A stretch of 64,000 nucleotides of DNA from SXMI01 sp964391365. GTDB taxonomy: Bacteria > Actinomycetota > Acidimicrobiia > Acidimicrobiales > Microtrichaceae. Shown here one piece after another: positions 52,290 to 61,138 of the stretch. Position numbers and translations under genes: made by a program. Where the stretch lies: NCBI GenBank assembly GCA_964391365.1, contig CAYMKW010000002.1, positions 1 to 64,000 on the forward strand, written 5' to 3'. The notes under the pieces were generated by a model. It ran no database searches. It had not been told where the DNA came from and saw only the letters and a program-made list of their open reading frames with translations. The first letter of the stretch is position 1. The number at the start of each line of letters is the position of its first letter.

Positions 52290-53045
52290 TCAGAGCCCCC
52301 GGGTCGCGCCACCATCGACGAGGACCGAGGTCCCGGTGATGAAGTTCGCCTGTTCGCTGCAGAGGAAGGCGACCACCTCGCCGAAGTCGGCGGCGTCGCC
52401 GAGGCGTCCCGCCGGGATGTCGTCGGTGAGCCCAGCTCGGTCGGCTGCTCCGAGCGACAGGAGACGGTCGGTGTCGTGCACCCCCGGCTGGACCGAGTTC
52501 ACGGTGATTCCGTGGGCGGCAACCTCCGTGGCGAGCACCTTCAGGAACCCGGTGACGCCGGTTCGGGCGGTGGTGGACGCCGCCAGCGTCCCGATGGGCT
52601 GACGGGCCCCGATCGACGTGATCGCGACGATCCGACCCCAGCCGGCGGACTGCATGGCCGGGACCGCCTGCTGGCACATGGCCACGGTCGACAGCAGGTT
52701 CAGCTCGATCGCGAACCGGTAGTCCTCCATCGACGTCGATGCGAACGTGCCCCGAGGTGGTCCGCCGGCGTTGGTCACGAGGATCTCGACCTCACCGCCG
52801 AGCGCTGCACCGGCCCGGTCGACGAACCCCGCAGCGCCCTCGGGCGAACCGACGTCGGCCACGACCGTCTCCACCTGACCTCCCTCGGAGCGGATCAGCG
52901 ACGCTGCGCTCGTCAGGCGCTCGGCGTCTCGGCCGCAGATGGCCACGATCGCACCCTCGCGGGCGAGGGACCGGGCGCTGGCGAGGCCGAGTCCCGCCGA
53001 TGCTGCGGCGACGGCGGCACGCCGTCCGCTGAGTCCGAGTTCCAT
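52290..53045 (-). CDS. SDR-family protein lacking the usual Tyr-Lys pair
   Basis: 251 residues from ATG 53045. Rossmann start GRRAAVAAASAGLGLASA (a variant of TGxxxGIG), NAGG near residue 85, ITSIGARQPIG near 137, and the C-terminal FITGTSVLVDGG. The catalytic Tyr-x3-Lys is absent: the segment reads AASTTARTG where YSASK is expected. Such forms occur in a subset of FabG-like SDRs. It may bind NAD without the classic reaction. Downstream of the amidohydrolase by 46 bases. Confidence 0.84.
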   Translation of the reverse strand: MELGLSGRRAAVAAASAGLGLASARSLAREGAIVAICGRDAERLTSAASLIRSEGGQVETVVADVGSPEGAAGFVDRAGAALGGEVEILVTNAGGPPRGTFASTSMEDYRFAIELNLLSTVAMCQQAVPAMQSAGWGRIVAITSIGARQPIGTLAASTTARTGVTGFLKVLATEVAAHGITVNSVQPGVHDTDRLLSLGAADRAGLTDDIPAGRLGDAADFGEVVAFLCSEQANFITGTSVLVDGGATRGL

Positions 53046-53091
53046 GGTGCTGCTCCTCGGGGGGTCGGGCGAGGATCGAGGGATGGTCGCC

Positions 53092-54132
53092 TCAGCGGAC
53101 CGTACCAGCGGGTCCGTGGACGGTGGACGGCCCGTCGTCGTCGGTCGGATCGAGGCGGAGCAGTCGCCGGGCGTTGCGATCGAAGCGGGCGGCGAGCGCC
53201 CGGTCCCCGTGCGCCGGATCGAGCTCCTCGTCCCACCCTGCGAGGTTGGTGCCGCCGACCACTCGCTCGTCGCCGACGGTGTCGAGCAGTGCCCGCAGCG
53301 CTCGGGGGCCGCCCACGTGCGCATCCCACCAGAGTCGACGGAGCTGGTCGTCCACGGCCCCCGGATCGCGCAGCGACGGCGGACCCCACGGCCGTGTCCG
53401 GGCGGCGTGTCCCAGGCGCTCGGCGATCCAGGCGGTGGCTCCGCCACCGTGGCTGACGCACAGGTCGAGGTCCTCGAAACGATCGAGCACACCACCGAGG
53501 ATGATCGTCGCCACGGCGAGTGCCTCCTCGTGGGCGAACCCGAGCCAGAGGTCGGCGTCGTGGAGCGCGAGGCGCTCGTCCCGTCGGGGGCCGTCGGCAC
53601 CACCCGGCACGGGGTGGAGGAAGATCGGGACGTCGAGGTCCACAGCGGCGGACCAGAGCACGTCGAGTCGGGGGTCGTCGAGGCGGTGGCCGGGATCGGT
53701 GCTGATCGCAGCGCCGCTCAGGCCCAGGTCCCGCACGCTCCGGCGCAGTTCGTCGGCGGCCAGCTCCGGCAGCTGGGTGGGGAGCTGGGCCAGCCCTCGG
53801 AGTCGGTCAGGCGCCCGGCGGACCATGGCAGCGAGCTCGTCGTTGTGTCGGCACGCGAAGCCGACGGCGACGTCCCCGTCGACGGAGGTCAGGTAGGAGA
53901 GCGGGTTGGGTGAGAGCACCTGGACGGAGATTCCCGCTGCGTCCATCGCGCGGAGTCGGACGTCGAGGTCGGTGAAGGCCGTGCCCCGGTAGCGGACGCC
54001 TTCGAGCGTGTAGCTCCCGACCCGGAACCTCGGCGGCCGCCCGTCGTCGTCGGCGTCCTCGAGGAACGGGCCGTGCTCACCGGCGGCCCCGAGCGTGGAG
54101 AGCAGGACCACGTGCGCGTGCAGGTCGATCAC
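53092..54132 (-). CDS. Amidohydrolase-2 (ACMSD-like decarboxylase/hydrolase)
   Basis: 346 residues from GTG 54132. Metal motifs: VIDLHAHVV (HxH) at the start, VPIFLHPVPG near residue 180, and CVSHGGGATAWIAERL near 230, all as in ACMSD and related decarboxylases. The final metal Asp (usual GTD) is replaced by Asn in VGGTNLAGWDEE, though an Asp follows shortly after. Likely acts on an aromatic acid. Overlaps the P450 stop by 4 bases. Confidence 0.84.
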   Translation of the reverse strand: MIDLHAHVVLLSTLGAAGEHGPFLEDADDDGRPPRFRVGSYTLEGVRYRGTAFTDLDVRLRAMDAAGISVQVLSPNPLSYLTSVDGDVAVGFACRHNDELAAMVRRAPDRLRGLAQLPTQLPELAADELRRSVRDLGLSGAAISTDPGHRLDDPRLDVLWSAAVDLDVPIFLHPVPGGADGPRRDERLALHDADLWLGFAHEEALAVATIILGGVLDRFEDLDLCVSHGGGATAWIAERLGHAARTRPWGPPSLRDPGAVDDQLRRLWWDAHVGGPRALRALLDTVGDERVVGGTNLAGWDEELDPAHGDRALAARFDRNARRLLRLDPTDDDGPSTVHGPAGTVR

Positions 54133-55379
54133 GTCGGACCGACCTGCCGATCGCCATGACGGCCCCCGAGCAGCACAGGGTAGGTGGACCAGTACCCCCG
54201 CTCGGATGCGGGGTCGATCCGGGCGGGACGGTTCGGATCGGGTCGTGCGTCGGCGTCGAGCAGCGCTCGCAGCGCCACGGTGACGAGTCCGACGAGGTGG
54301 TCGTCCGGTCGCCCGGCCCCGTTGCCGGTGTCGGGTGGATCGCCGGTGGCGAGGTCCTGGCCGATGCATGCGTGCGCACCGACGCCGAAGCTCACCCCCC
54401 ATCGGGGCACGCCCTCGGGGAGCGGCCGGTCCGGGTCGAACACCGCAGCGTCCTCGCCGAAGACCTCGGGGTCCCGGTTCGCCGCAACGAGATCCACGAC
54501 CACGAGGTCGCCGGGGGCGGCGACCCGTCCGTCGAGCAGCTCAACGGGCTCCAGTGCTCGACGAGTGGCGACCGGGGACGAAGGCTGGAGCCGGATCGTC
54601 TCGTGCACGCAGCGCTGCAGCTGCAGCGGGTCGGCGACCGCAGCAGCAACGCGGCCCGGCGCAGCGAGGTCGAGCCGGATCAGGTTGTCGAAGGTCCGGA
54701 CGAACGCCGTCGCCGAGGTGTGCGCACCGGCGAGCAGGTAGAAGCAGGTCTCGCGGAGCAGGACGTCGGGCGGCAGGTGGAGCTCGTCGTCGTGGCGCAG
54801 CAGGACCGTCAGCACGTCCCTCGGGAGGTCGTCCTCGTCCACGGTCCCGTCGGCGAGACCGGCGAGGGCCTGTCGTCGTCGTTCGACCGAGGGTGCGAGG
54901 AACTCGACGTCGAACCGCTCGAGTGCGGCGGCGACCTCTGATCGGCGGGCGGCGCGGTCTCCCGAGTAGTGGGCCAGCGTCGCACCGGCGATGAACTGCA
55001 TCATCGCCTGGTACAGCCGGTCGGTCTCCTCGGCGGTGCCGAGAGGTCGGTCCACGCCGGCGGTCGCCGCAGCCAGGTGCATCATCAGGTTGTGGCTGAG
55101 TTCCACGAGCTCCGCTCGTCCCGAGTGCAGGTGGGGTGCCAGCACCGAGTCGACGATCGGGGGGAAGAGGCTCCGTTCGTAGCGGGTGTGGGTGTCTCGG
55201 CGGAACAGGCGGTTCTCGAGTCGGCGGCGGTCCCGGTGGGCCTCGCCGTGGAGGTTGACGAGGACGTCGGCCATGACGACCTCGCCGGCGTCGTAGAGCG
55301 CCTGGCGCAGGTGTCGCTGGCGGAAGGCGTCACGGGCCCCGGCATAGGTGGACACCATGAGGGTCGTGGGTGCGCTCAC
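54129..55379 (-). CDS. Cytochrome P450
   Basis: 416 residues from GTG 55379. I-helix LLAGAHTSAT near residue 225, ExxR in HETIRLQP near 270, and the heme loop SFGVGAHACIG near 340 with its Cys. After the heme Cys there is an insert of about 18 residues (ATGDPPDTGNGAGRPDDH) where other P450s continue straight into helix L. Start chosen because upstream residues are not P450-like; overlaps the ThuA-like gene. No ferredoxin is adjacent. Confidence 0.92.
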   Translation of the reverse strand: MSAPTTLMVSTYAGARDAFRQRHLRQALYDAGEVVMADVLVNLHGEAHRDRRRLENRLFRRDTHTRYERSLFPPIVDSVLAPHLHSGRAELVELSHNLMMHLAAATAGVDRPLGTAEETDRLYQAMMQFIAGATLAHYSGDRAARRSEVAAALERFDVEFLAPSVERRRQALAGLADGTVDEDDLPRDVLTVLLRHDDELHLPPDVLLRETCFYLLAGAHTSATAFVRTFDNLIRLDLAAPGRVAAAVADPLQLQRCVHETIRLQPSSPVATRRALEPVELLDGRVAAPGDLVVVDLVAANRDPEVFGEDAAVFDPDRPLPEGVPRWGVSFGVGAHACIGQDLATGDPPDTGNGAGRPDDHLVGLVTVALRALLDADARPDPNRPARIDPASERGYWSTYPVLLGGRHGDRQVGPT

Positions 55380-56074
55380 CTGGTCTCGCCCCCATCGCCG
55401 CTCACCCACTGCAGGGCCCGGGCGAGGATCGTCCGGTGGGTCGGGTGGTCCAGCGACCGGTGGTCGTGGCCGAGGACGTCGGTGACGACACGTCCGTGTT
55501 CGACCGTCCTGGCCCACAGCACCGGGTGGGAGCGGCCGCCGTGGTCGCTCGTGAGCAGCGCCTCGACGTCGAGCTCCTGGTCGAGGAATCCGTAGACCTC
55601 GTCGACGACCTCGAAGTCGTCGCAGTGCTCGGTGATGGGGTGCTGTCGGCCGGACCGGGTGACGTGGACCGACGTCGACTGGACCGGGGGGTGGGCGCTC
55701 CGGGACCACGACCAGGTCGCGCCGGTCAGCGCTCGCCACGGGGCCGCCCCGTCGAAGGAGACGACGGCCGTGTGGAGCGCCAGCATCCCGCCGCCTCGCC
55801 GGACGAACCCGGTGATGCGGTCGAACCCCTCGTCGTCGAGCGGCGCAGTGTCGCTGCGCAGGTGCGCTGCGGACGGGTGCGTTCCGGAGCTGTGGAGGCA
55901 GCACACGGCGAGGACGTCGCCCGGACCCGCGGCGGAGATGGCCTCGACCGCCCGGACCGGATCATCGACGGAACGGAACCGCAGGTCGGCGTCGGCCGCC
56001 AGTTCCGCGAGCACGTGCAGGTGCGGCTCCAGGTCATGGCCGACACCACCGCTGAGCACCAGCAGGCTGCTCAC
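55376..56074 (-). CDS. ThuA-like domain protein
   Basis: 232 residues from GTG. Class-I-glutaminase-like fold of the ThuA type: LLVLSGGVGHD at the start, RRGGGMLALHTAVVSF near residue 90, DEVYGFLD near 145 and the end HPVLWARTVEHGRVVTDVLGHD. ThuA proteins link to sugar or ketosugar metabolism, but the family spans many roles. Overlaps neighbours on both sides. Confidence 0.85.
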   Translation of the reverse strand: MSSLLVLSGGVGHDLEPHLHVLAELAADADLRFRSVDDPVRAVEAISAAGPGDVLAVCCLHSSGTHPSAAHLRSDTAPLDDEGFDRITGFVRRGGGMLALHTAVVSFDGAAPWRALTGATWSWSRSAHPPVQSTSVHVTRSGRQHPITEHCDDFEVVDEVYGFLDQELDVEALLTSDHGGRSHPVLWARTVEHGRVVTDVLGHDHRSLDHPTHRTILARALQWVSGDGGETR

Positions 56075-56943
56075 CGCTGTCGCTCGCCGGAATCGGTGCT
56101 CTCACCCACTTCGGAATCGGTGCCGATGCCCACGCCGTCGAGGCTGGCGGGACGCGGGAGCGAGCTGATCACGCTCATCGTCACGCCACCGTCGACGAGG
56201 ACCTGGGTCCCGGTGATGTAGTCGGCCCGGTCCGAGAGGAGGAACATCACGACGCCGGCGATGTCCTCGACCGTGCCGAGCCGTCCGAGGGGAACCGCAC
56301 CGCTGCGCCGCCTCCGGATCTCGTCGTCCCGGTAGACGTCAGCCGCCAATCCGCCGTCGACGAGCCCCGGTGCGACAGCGTTGACGCGGATTCCGTGGCG
56401 GCCCCACTCGAGCGCCATCTGCTGGGTCAGGAGCCCCACCGCCGCCTTGGTCGATCCGTAGGCACCGGCATTCGGCCCCGGGGCCACGCCGTTCATGGAC
56501 GTCACGGTCACGATCGCGCCGGGCAGCGCGCTGTCGACCATCCGCCGGGCGACGGCACGAGCGGGGACGAACGTACCGGTCAGGTTGACCTCGATCACGT
56601 CGTCCCAGTCGTCACGGTCCAGGTCGAGCAGCGGGCCGAACCGGACGATCCCGGCGCTGCAGACGAGCGCGTCGGGCGTGGCGTGGCCTGCGTGATCGGC
56701 GAACCGGTCGAGGAGGGCCTCCACGGCGGACTCGTCCCGGATGTCGCCGACGAGCTCGACGGCACCCAGCCGGGCAGCCACCCGCCGGGCCGCCGTGGCG
56801 TCGCGGTCGAGGACCCCGACGATCCAACCCTCGGCGGCGGCGCGCTCGGCGACGGCCTCCCCGATGCCCGAACCTCCGCCGGTGACGATGAGCCCCCGTC
56901 GCCGCGTCGGCTCGTCGGGGTCACCGGGTCGCTCGTCGCTCAC
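56071..56943 (-). CDS. SDR-family dehydrogenase (FabG-like)
   Basis: 290 residues from GTG 56943. LIVTGGGSGIGEAVAE near residue 17, CSAGIVRFG near 90, TVTSMNGVAPG (Ser) and AYGSTKAAVG (Tyr and Lys) are all intact, ending YITGTQVLVDGGVTMSV. A typical alcohol or ketone oxidoreductase. A ~30-residue polar tail follows. Overlaps the adjacent genes. Confidence 0.9.
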   Translation of the reverse strand: MSDERPGDPDEPTRRRGLIVTGGGSGIGEAVAERAAAEGWIVGVLDRDATAARRVAARLGAVELVGDIRDESAVEALLDRFADHAGHATPDALVCSAGIVRFGPLLDLDRDDWDDVIEVNLTGTFVPARAVARRMVDSALPGAIVTVTSMNGVAPGPNAGAYGSTKAAVGLLTQQMALEWGRHGIRVNAVAPGLVDGGLAADVYRDDEIRRRRSGAVPLGRLGTVEDIAGVVMFLLSDRADYITGTQVLVDGGVTMSVISSLPRPASLDGVGIGTDSEVGESTDSGERQR

Positions 56944-58265
56944 CGTTCCGTCACCTGGCGGGTCAGCAGCTCGGTGGACCACACACCCACGTGCTCGCCC
57001 GGAAGCGTCGATCGCTCGGGCCACGGCTGATCGAGGTCGACGGGCACGCCACGGGACACGACGTGTCTGATGCGCTCGCGGCGCCCGAGCAGGGCCACGT
57101 CGATCGACGGGTCACCGTCGACGACGAGCAGGTCCGCTGCCGCTCCGGGAGCGATGACCCCGATCGAGTCCATCGGCCGACGGAGGGCCAGGGCGCCGTT
57201 GCGGGTGGCGCAGGAGATCGCCGCCAGCGGGCTCATCCCCAGCACCTCGACGAACAGCTCCAGCTCCCGGGCGTGCCAGTGGCCGTACGGGGTGAGTGAG
57301 AACCCGCTCTCCGATCCGCACAGCAGCTGAACCCCGGCCTCGACTGCGGACCGCAGTCCGGCTGCGGTCGCCTCGATCTCGCCGAGGAAGATGTCCCGTT
57401 GCCCCGGGGCTGCGCCCACGAGGTGGCCGTGGTCGGCGAGGTTGGCGAGGAACGTGAACGTCGGGGCGATCGCGGCCCCGGCGTCCGCCACGGCCTCGAC
57501 CGCGGCCCCGTCGAGGTGGCTGGCGTGCAGGATCAGGTCGACGCCCGCCTCGGCGGCGAGTCGGGTGGACGCGGCGCTGCGGCAGTGGGCCAGGACCGGG
57601 GTGTCGATGGCGTGGGCGGTGTCGGTCACCGCCCGCAGCTCGTCACGGGACCAGACGGTCAGCTCCCCCTGACGGTTCGGCAGTGATCCGGTGACGTGAA
57701 CCTTGATCCAGTCGGCGCCGTACTTCACCTGCTCGCGAGTGGTCCGGACGATCTCGTCGCGGTCGCGCACGACCCGCGCGTACCCCGCAGTGCCGTGGTC
57801 CGGGATCATCCGGCCGGCGGTGCCGCCGGCGGCGGTGAGCAGGGCGTTCATTCCCGCCGACATCCTCGGTCCGGTCACGAGACCGGCCTCGATCCCATCG
57901 CGCAGGGCCGGTCCGAGGTCGCCGATGCAGTCGGCGTCGAGGAACCCCGTGACGCCGGCGAGCAGGAGCTTGCGGACGTTGAACGCTGCGAGGAGCAGGC
58001 TGGTCGAGAGCGGTCGGTGGGCGAACAGCTCGTCGTTGCTGGCGGGTTCACCGAAGGTGATGTGGCAGTGGGAGTCGATCAGTCCGGGCAGCACCGTGCA
58101 TCCGGTCACGTCGATCCGGGTGCAGTCCTGCCCCGCTGCCTCGTTGACACCCGGACCGACCTCGACGATCCGGTCCGCCTCGACGAGCACGTCGGTGGAA
58201 CGTGCCACGGGAGCGCCGGTGCCGTCGACGACGTCCCCGCCGCTGAACCAGAGCTGTCCTCCCAC
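56940..58265 (-). CDS. Amidohydrolase (imidazolonepropionase/prolidase-like)
   Basis: 441 residues from GTG. Metal motifs DSHCHITFG near residue 63, a possible bridging Lys in ADWIKVHVTG near 185, AHCRSA near 220, LHASHLDG near 241, and the last Asp motif reads GSESG where GTD is usual. It opens with a small beta sandwich (GGDVVDGTGAPV) as in this family. First gene of the minus-strand arm; overlaps the SDR by 4 bases. Substrate unknown. Confidence 0.88.
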   Translation of the reverse strand: MGGQLWFSGGDVVDGTGAPVARSTDVLVEADRIVEVGPGVNEAAGQDCTRIDVTGCTVLPGLIDSHCHITFGEPASNDELFAHRPLSTSLLLAAFNVRKLLLAGVTGFLDADCIGDLGPALRDGIEAGLVTGPRMSAGMNALLTAAGGTAGRMIPDHGTAGYARVVRDRDEIVRTTREQVKYGADWIKVHVTGSLPNRQGELTVWSRDELRAVTDTAHAIDTPVLAHCRSAASTRLAAEAGVDLILHASHLDGAAVEAVADAGAAIAPTFTFLANLADHGHLVGAAPGQRDIFLGEIEATAAGLRSAVEAGVQLLCGSESGFSLTPYGHWHARELELFVEVLGMSPLAAISCATRNGALALRRPMDSIGVIAPGAAADLLVVDGDPSIDVALLGRRERIRHVVSRGVPVDLDQPWPERSTLPGEHVGVWSTELLTRQVTER

Positions 58266-58375
58266 TCGTCGTCCCCCAGTTCGTCGTCCCGGCGTGACTC
58301 AGGCCACGCTGCGTCCCCTGCGCTCCCGTCCAGAGTGACGGCAGCGGGAGGGCCGCCGACCGTCGACGTCCTGAA

Positions 58376-58392
58376 CAGTGTTTACTACACTG
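58376..58392. promoter_or_regulatory. Inverted repeat between the divergent arms (operator candidate)
   Basis: CAGTGT, five bases, ACACTG: a perfect 6-bp inverted repeat of the TetR or LacI size. It overlaps a TACACT box (58386-58391) that could be a -10 for the Rieske arm. It lies in the 217-base region between the two arms, which holds no gene. Confidence 0.5.
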
Positions 58393-58482
58393 ACGATTCC
58401 GGGTCGCCCGCAGGACGTACCCATCATGCGGCAGGATCGTTCACGGTTCCGACCGTAGCGGTCGGAGGAACAGGGGGGACGA

Positions 58483-59697
58483 GTGGACGCCACGCTGGAG
58501 GACGAGATCCGAGGACAGCTGGCTGCCAACCGTGACCGGACCGGACCACCACCCGGAGCCGTCGAGGTCCCGCCGATCCCGGCCGGACGGTACTGCGATC
58601 CGGTGTTCGCCGCCCTGGAACGGGAACGCGTCTGGCGGCGGTCGTGGCTGTACGCCGGACACGTCTCGGAGCTGCCATCGCCGGGCAGCTACCTGACCAC
58701 GCAGCGCTCCGGCTCGCCCATCGTGGTGGTGCGCGGCGAGGACGACGTGGTGCGGGCCTTCTACAACAGCTGCCGGCACCGTGCGGCTCCGGTGGTCCGT
58801 GAGGAGTGCGGGACCGCCCGCCGGCTCACCTGTCAGTACCACTCGTGGTCCTACGACCTGCAGGGTGAGCTCCGCGCGGTCCCGGACGCGCGGAACTTCG
58901 TGGACCTCGAACAGTCCGACCTGGGACTCGTTCCGGTCCGCTGCGAGGTGTGGGAGGGGTTCGTCTTCGTCAACGAGGACCCGGCCGCTGCGCCCCTCGA
59001 GGCGTACCTCGGCGCGCTCGGTGAGCAGATGCGAGAGGTCGACGGCACCCGACTGCGTTGGTTCGCCCGACAGGAGCACAGCGTCGCCGCCAACTGGAAG
59101 GTCGTGGTCGACGCGTTCCTCGAGGTGTACCACATCCGCACCGTGCACCCGGACAACGCGGCGCTGCTCTACGACGACTCGACCGTGACCGTCGCCATGC
59201 TCCCCAACGGGCACAGCCGACTGAGCGTGGCGGTCCGCCCCGAGCTGCTCGGGGTGATGGACCCGTCGCCGGCAGCCGACAACCCGAGCGTCGGGGCGCT
59301 CTGGCGCGAGACCAGCACGTCGTTCGGCTGGTTCCCCAACGTGATCGCCCCCCTGGACACGGGGGCCTTCCCGCTGCTCTGCATCTGGCCGGTCGACGAG
59401 GGGCACGCCCAGCTGGTGCTCGAGTGGTTCGCCCCGGACTGGGGTGCGGGCGACATGCCCGAGGAGCACTCGATGCGCGCCACCCTGTTCGAGACGGTCA
59501 TGTCCCAGGACACCGCCAACCTGGGCGCCATCCAGCGGTCCGTGGAGTCGCCGGGGGCGCGTCCCTTCCGCATCGGGTGGCACGAGCGGCTCGTCCACCA
59601 CTTCCACCGGGCCGTCGACCTGGCGATCGGTGCGGACGCCGTGCCCGAGGGACTCGAGGTCTCCGACGCGCTCGACCGCTTCGTCGAGGGCGTCTGA
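58483..59697 (+). CDS. Rieske non-heme iron oxygenase, large subunit
   Basis: 404 residues from GTG with AGGGGGG upstream. Rieske cluster: CRHRAAP near residue 91 and CQYHSW near 112. The catalytic iron site is DAFLEVYHIRTVHP (Asp bridge, two His) near residue 200, with a later Asp in SQDTANL near 342. The type is the ring-hydroxylating or demethylating monooxygenase family. Reductase partners are not in the window. It overlaps nothing but ends just before the next gene. Confidence 0.92.
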   Translation: MDATLEDEIRGQLAANRDRTGPPPGAVEVPPIPAGRYCDPVFAALERERVWRRSWLYAGHVSELPSPGSYLTTQRSGSPIVVVRGEDDVVRAFYNSCRHRAAPVVREECGTARRLTCQYHSWSYDLQGELRAVPDARNFVDLEQSDLGLVPVRCEVWEGFVFVNEDPAAAPLEAYLGALGEQMREVDGTRLRWFARQEHSVAANWKVVVDAFLEVYHIRTVHPDNAALLYDDSTVTVAMLPNGHSRLSVAVRPELLGVMDPSPAADNPSVGALWRETSTSFGWFPNVIAPLDTGAFPLLCIWPVDEGHAQLVLEWFAPDWGAGDMPEEHSMRATLFETVMSQDTANLGAIQRSVESPGARPFRIGWHERLVHHFHRAVDLAIGADAVPEGLEVSDALDRFVEGV

Positions 59698-59698
59698 C

Positions 59699-61138
59699 AT
59701 GGTCGACGCAACGACGCCGATCGTCGGCCACGTCACCAACGCCGCCCACCAGCCCGACCTGAGCGGACTGCGTCGCCCCGTCGCCGACGAGCTCGACGCC
59801 GTGTGCACCGTCTCCGGTGACCTGCCGGCCGGCCTGCGCGGGACGTTCGTGCGCAACGGTCCCAACCCCGCCTTCGAGCCCATCGGTCGCTACGACGTGC
59901 TCGACGGTGATGGGATGCTGCACGCAGTCACGTTCGACGACGGTGCCGTCCGCTACCGCAACCGGTGGATCCGCAGCCGGGGCCTGCTCGCCGAGCTCGG
60001 ACTCGGTCGCGCCGTGTACCCGGGGCTCGGTGACGTCACGTCCTTTCCCGACCGTTCGCTCACCGGTGACGCCGGGCCCGTGAAGAACCCGGCGAACACG
60101 CACCTCGTCGAGCACGCAGGCCGGTGGCTGGCGCTGTGGGAGGGCGGGCTGCCGACCGAGGTCACCCGCGACCTGGACACGGTCGGGGAGTACGACTTCG
60201 CCGGGCGCCTCCGGGGCCCGATGACGGCGCACCCCCGGATCGACCCGCGCACGGGCGAGCTGCTCGCGTTCGGCTACTCGCTGTTCGAGCCGTACCTGAG
60301 CTACTTCGTGGTCGACCCCGACGGCACCCTCTCGCACCAGGTCGACCTGGACCTGCCGGTCCCGGTGATGATCCACGACTTCGTCGTCACCCCGGACCAC
60401 GCCGTGTTCCTCGAGTCGCCCTACGTGTTCGACCTCGCCAACCTGGGGTCGGGTCCGCTGGTGCGGTGGATGCCCGAGCGCGGTGCCCGGATCGGCGTGA
60501 TCCCGAGGCGGGGAGCGGCCGAGGACCTCCGGTGGTTCGACGTCGAGCCGGGCCACGTCCAGCACTTCTGGTCGGCGCAGTCCGTCGGTGACCGCATCGA
60601 GTTCGACGGCTGCCGCTACGACGACCCGGCGTTCGGGATGGACGACTCGGTCCCGCTCGAGGAACGCGCCGCCCGGGACCACACGGCGAGCCCGGCTCGG
60701 TTCTGGGTCGACCTCGCCGCCGGTACCGCCGGCTGGGAACCACTCGACGACCTCGCCGGGGACTTCAACCGGATCAACCCGGCCTACGACGGGGTGCGGG
60801 TGCGCTACCGCTACATGTCGGCCTACACGTTGGCGGAACGTCACCTCGGTGACTTCGACGCGGTGGTGCGCTACGACGACGAGACCGGGTCGCGCGACCT
60901 GTGGAGCGCCGGTGCCGCCGGCCACGTCGGGGAGAGCGTGTTCGTCGCCGACCCCGACGGCCGTGCCGAGGACGACGGCTGGCTGCTCAACATCGTCCAC
61001 GACGACCGTGACGACGCGAGCTCGCTGGTGGTCCTCGACGCCCGGGACGTCTCGGCCGGACCCGTCGCCACGGTGCTGCTCCCACGGCGGGTGCCCTTCG
61101 GGTTCCACGCCAACTGGTTCCCGGAGCCGCAGTCGTGA
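59699..61138 (+). CDS. Carotenoid/stilbene-cleavage oxygenase (RPE65 family)
   Basis: 479 residues from ATG 59699. Four iron-binding His: TAHPRID near residue 180, IHDFVVT near 225, VQHFWSA near 285 and GFHANWF at the C-terminus. FVRNGPNPAFEP and GDGMLHAVTF near the start are typical. Cleaves a conjugated C=C bond with oxygen; bacterial members act on apocarotenoids, lignostilbenes or isoeugenol. Starts 1 base after the Rieske stop. Confidence 0.94.
   Translation: MVDATTPIVGHVTNAAHQPDLSGLRRPVADELDAVCTVSGDLPAGLRGTFVRNGPNPAFEPIGRYDVLDGDGMLHAVTFDDGAVRYRNRWIRSRGLLAELGLGRAVYPGLGDVTSFPDRSLTGDAGPVKNPANTHLVEHAGRWLALWEGGLPTEVTRDLDTVGEYDFAGRLRGPMTAHPRIDPRTGELLAFGYSLFEPYLSYFVVDPDGTLSHQVDLDLPVPVMIHDFVVTPDHAVFLESPYVFDLANLGSGPLVRWMPERGARIGVIPRRGAAEDLRWFDVEPGHVQHFWSAQSVGDRIEFDGCRYDDPAFGMDDSVPLEERAARDHTASPARFWVDLAAGTAGWEPLDDLAGDFNRINPAYDGVRVRYRYMSAYTLAERHLGDFDAVVRYDDETGSRDLWSAGAAGHVGESVFVADPDGRAEDDGWLLNIVHDDRDDASSLVVLDARDVSAGPVATVLLPRRVPFGFHANWFPEPQS

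Noticed and set aside
52114..52602. Two mirrored small frames starting MNIHVARTTKL on opposite strands
   Set aside because: They arise only because the 60-bp palindrome carries an ATG on both strands; no ribosome site fits and the rest overlaps real genes.
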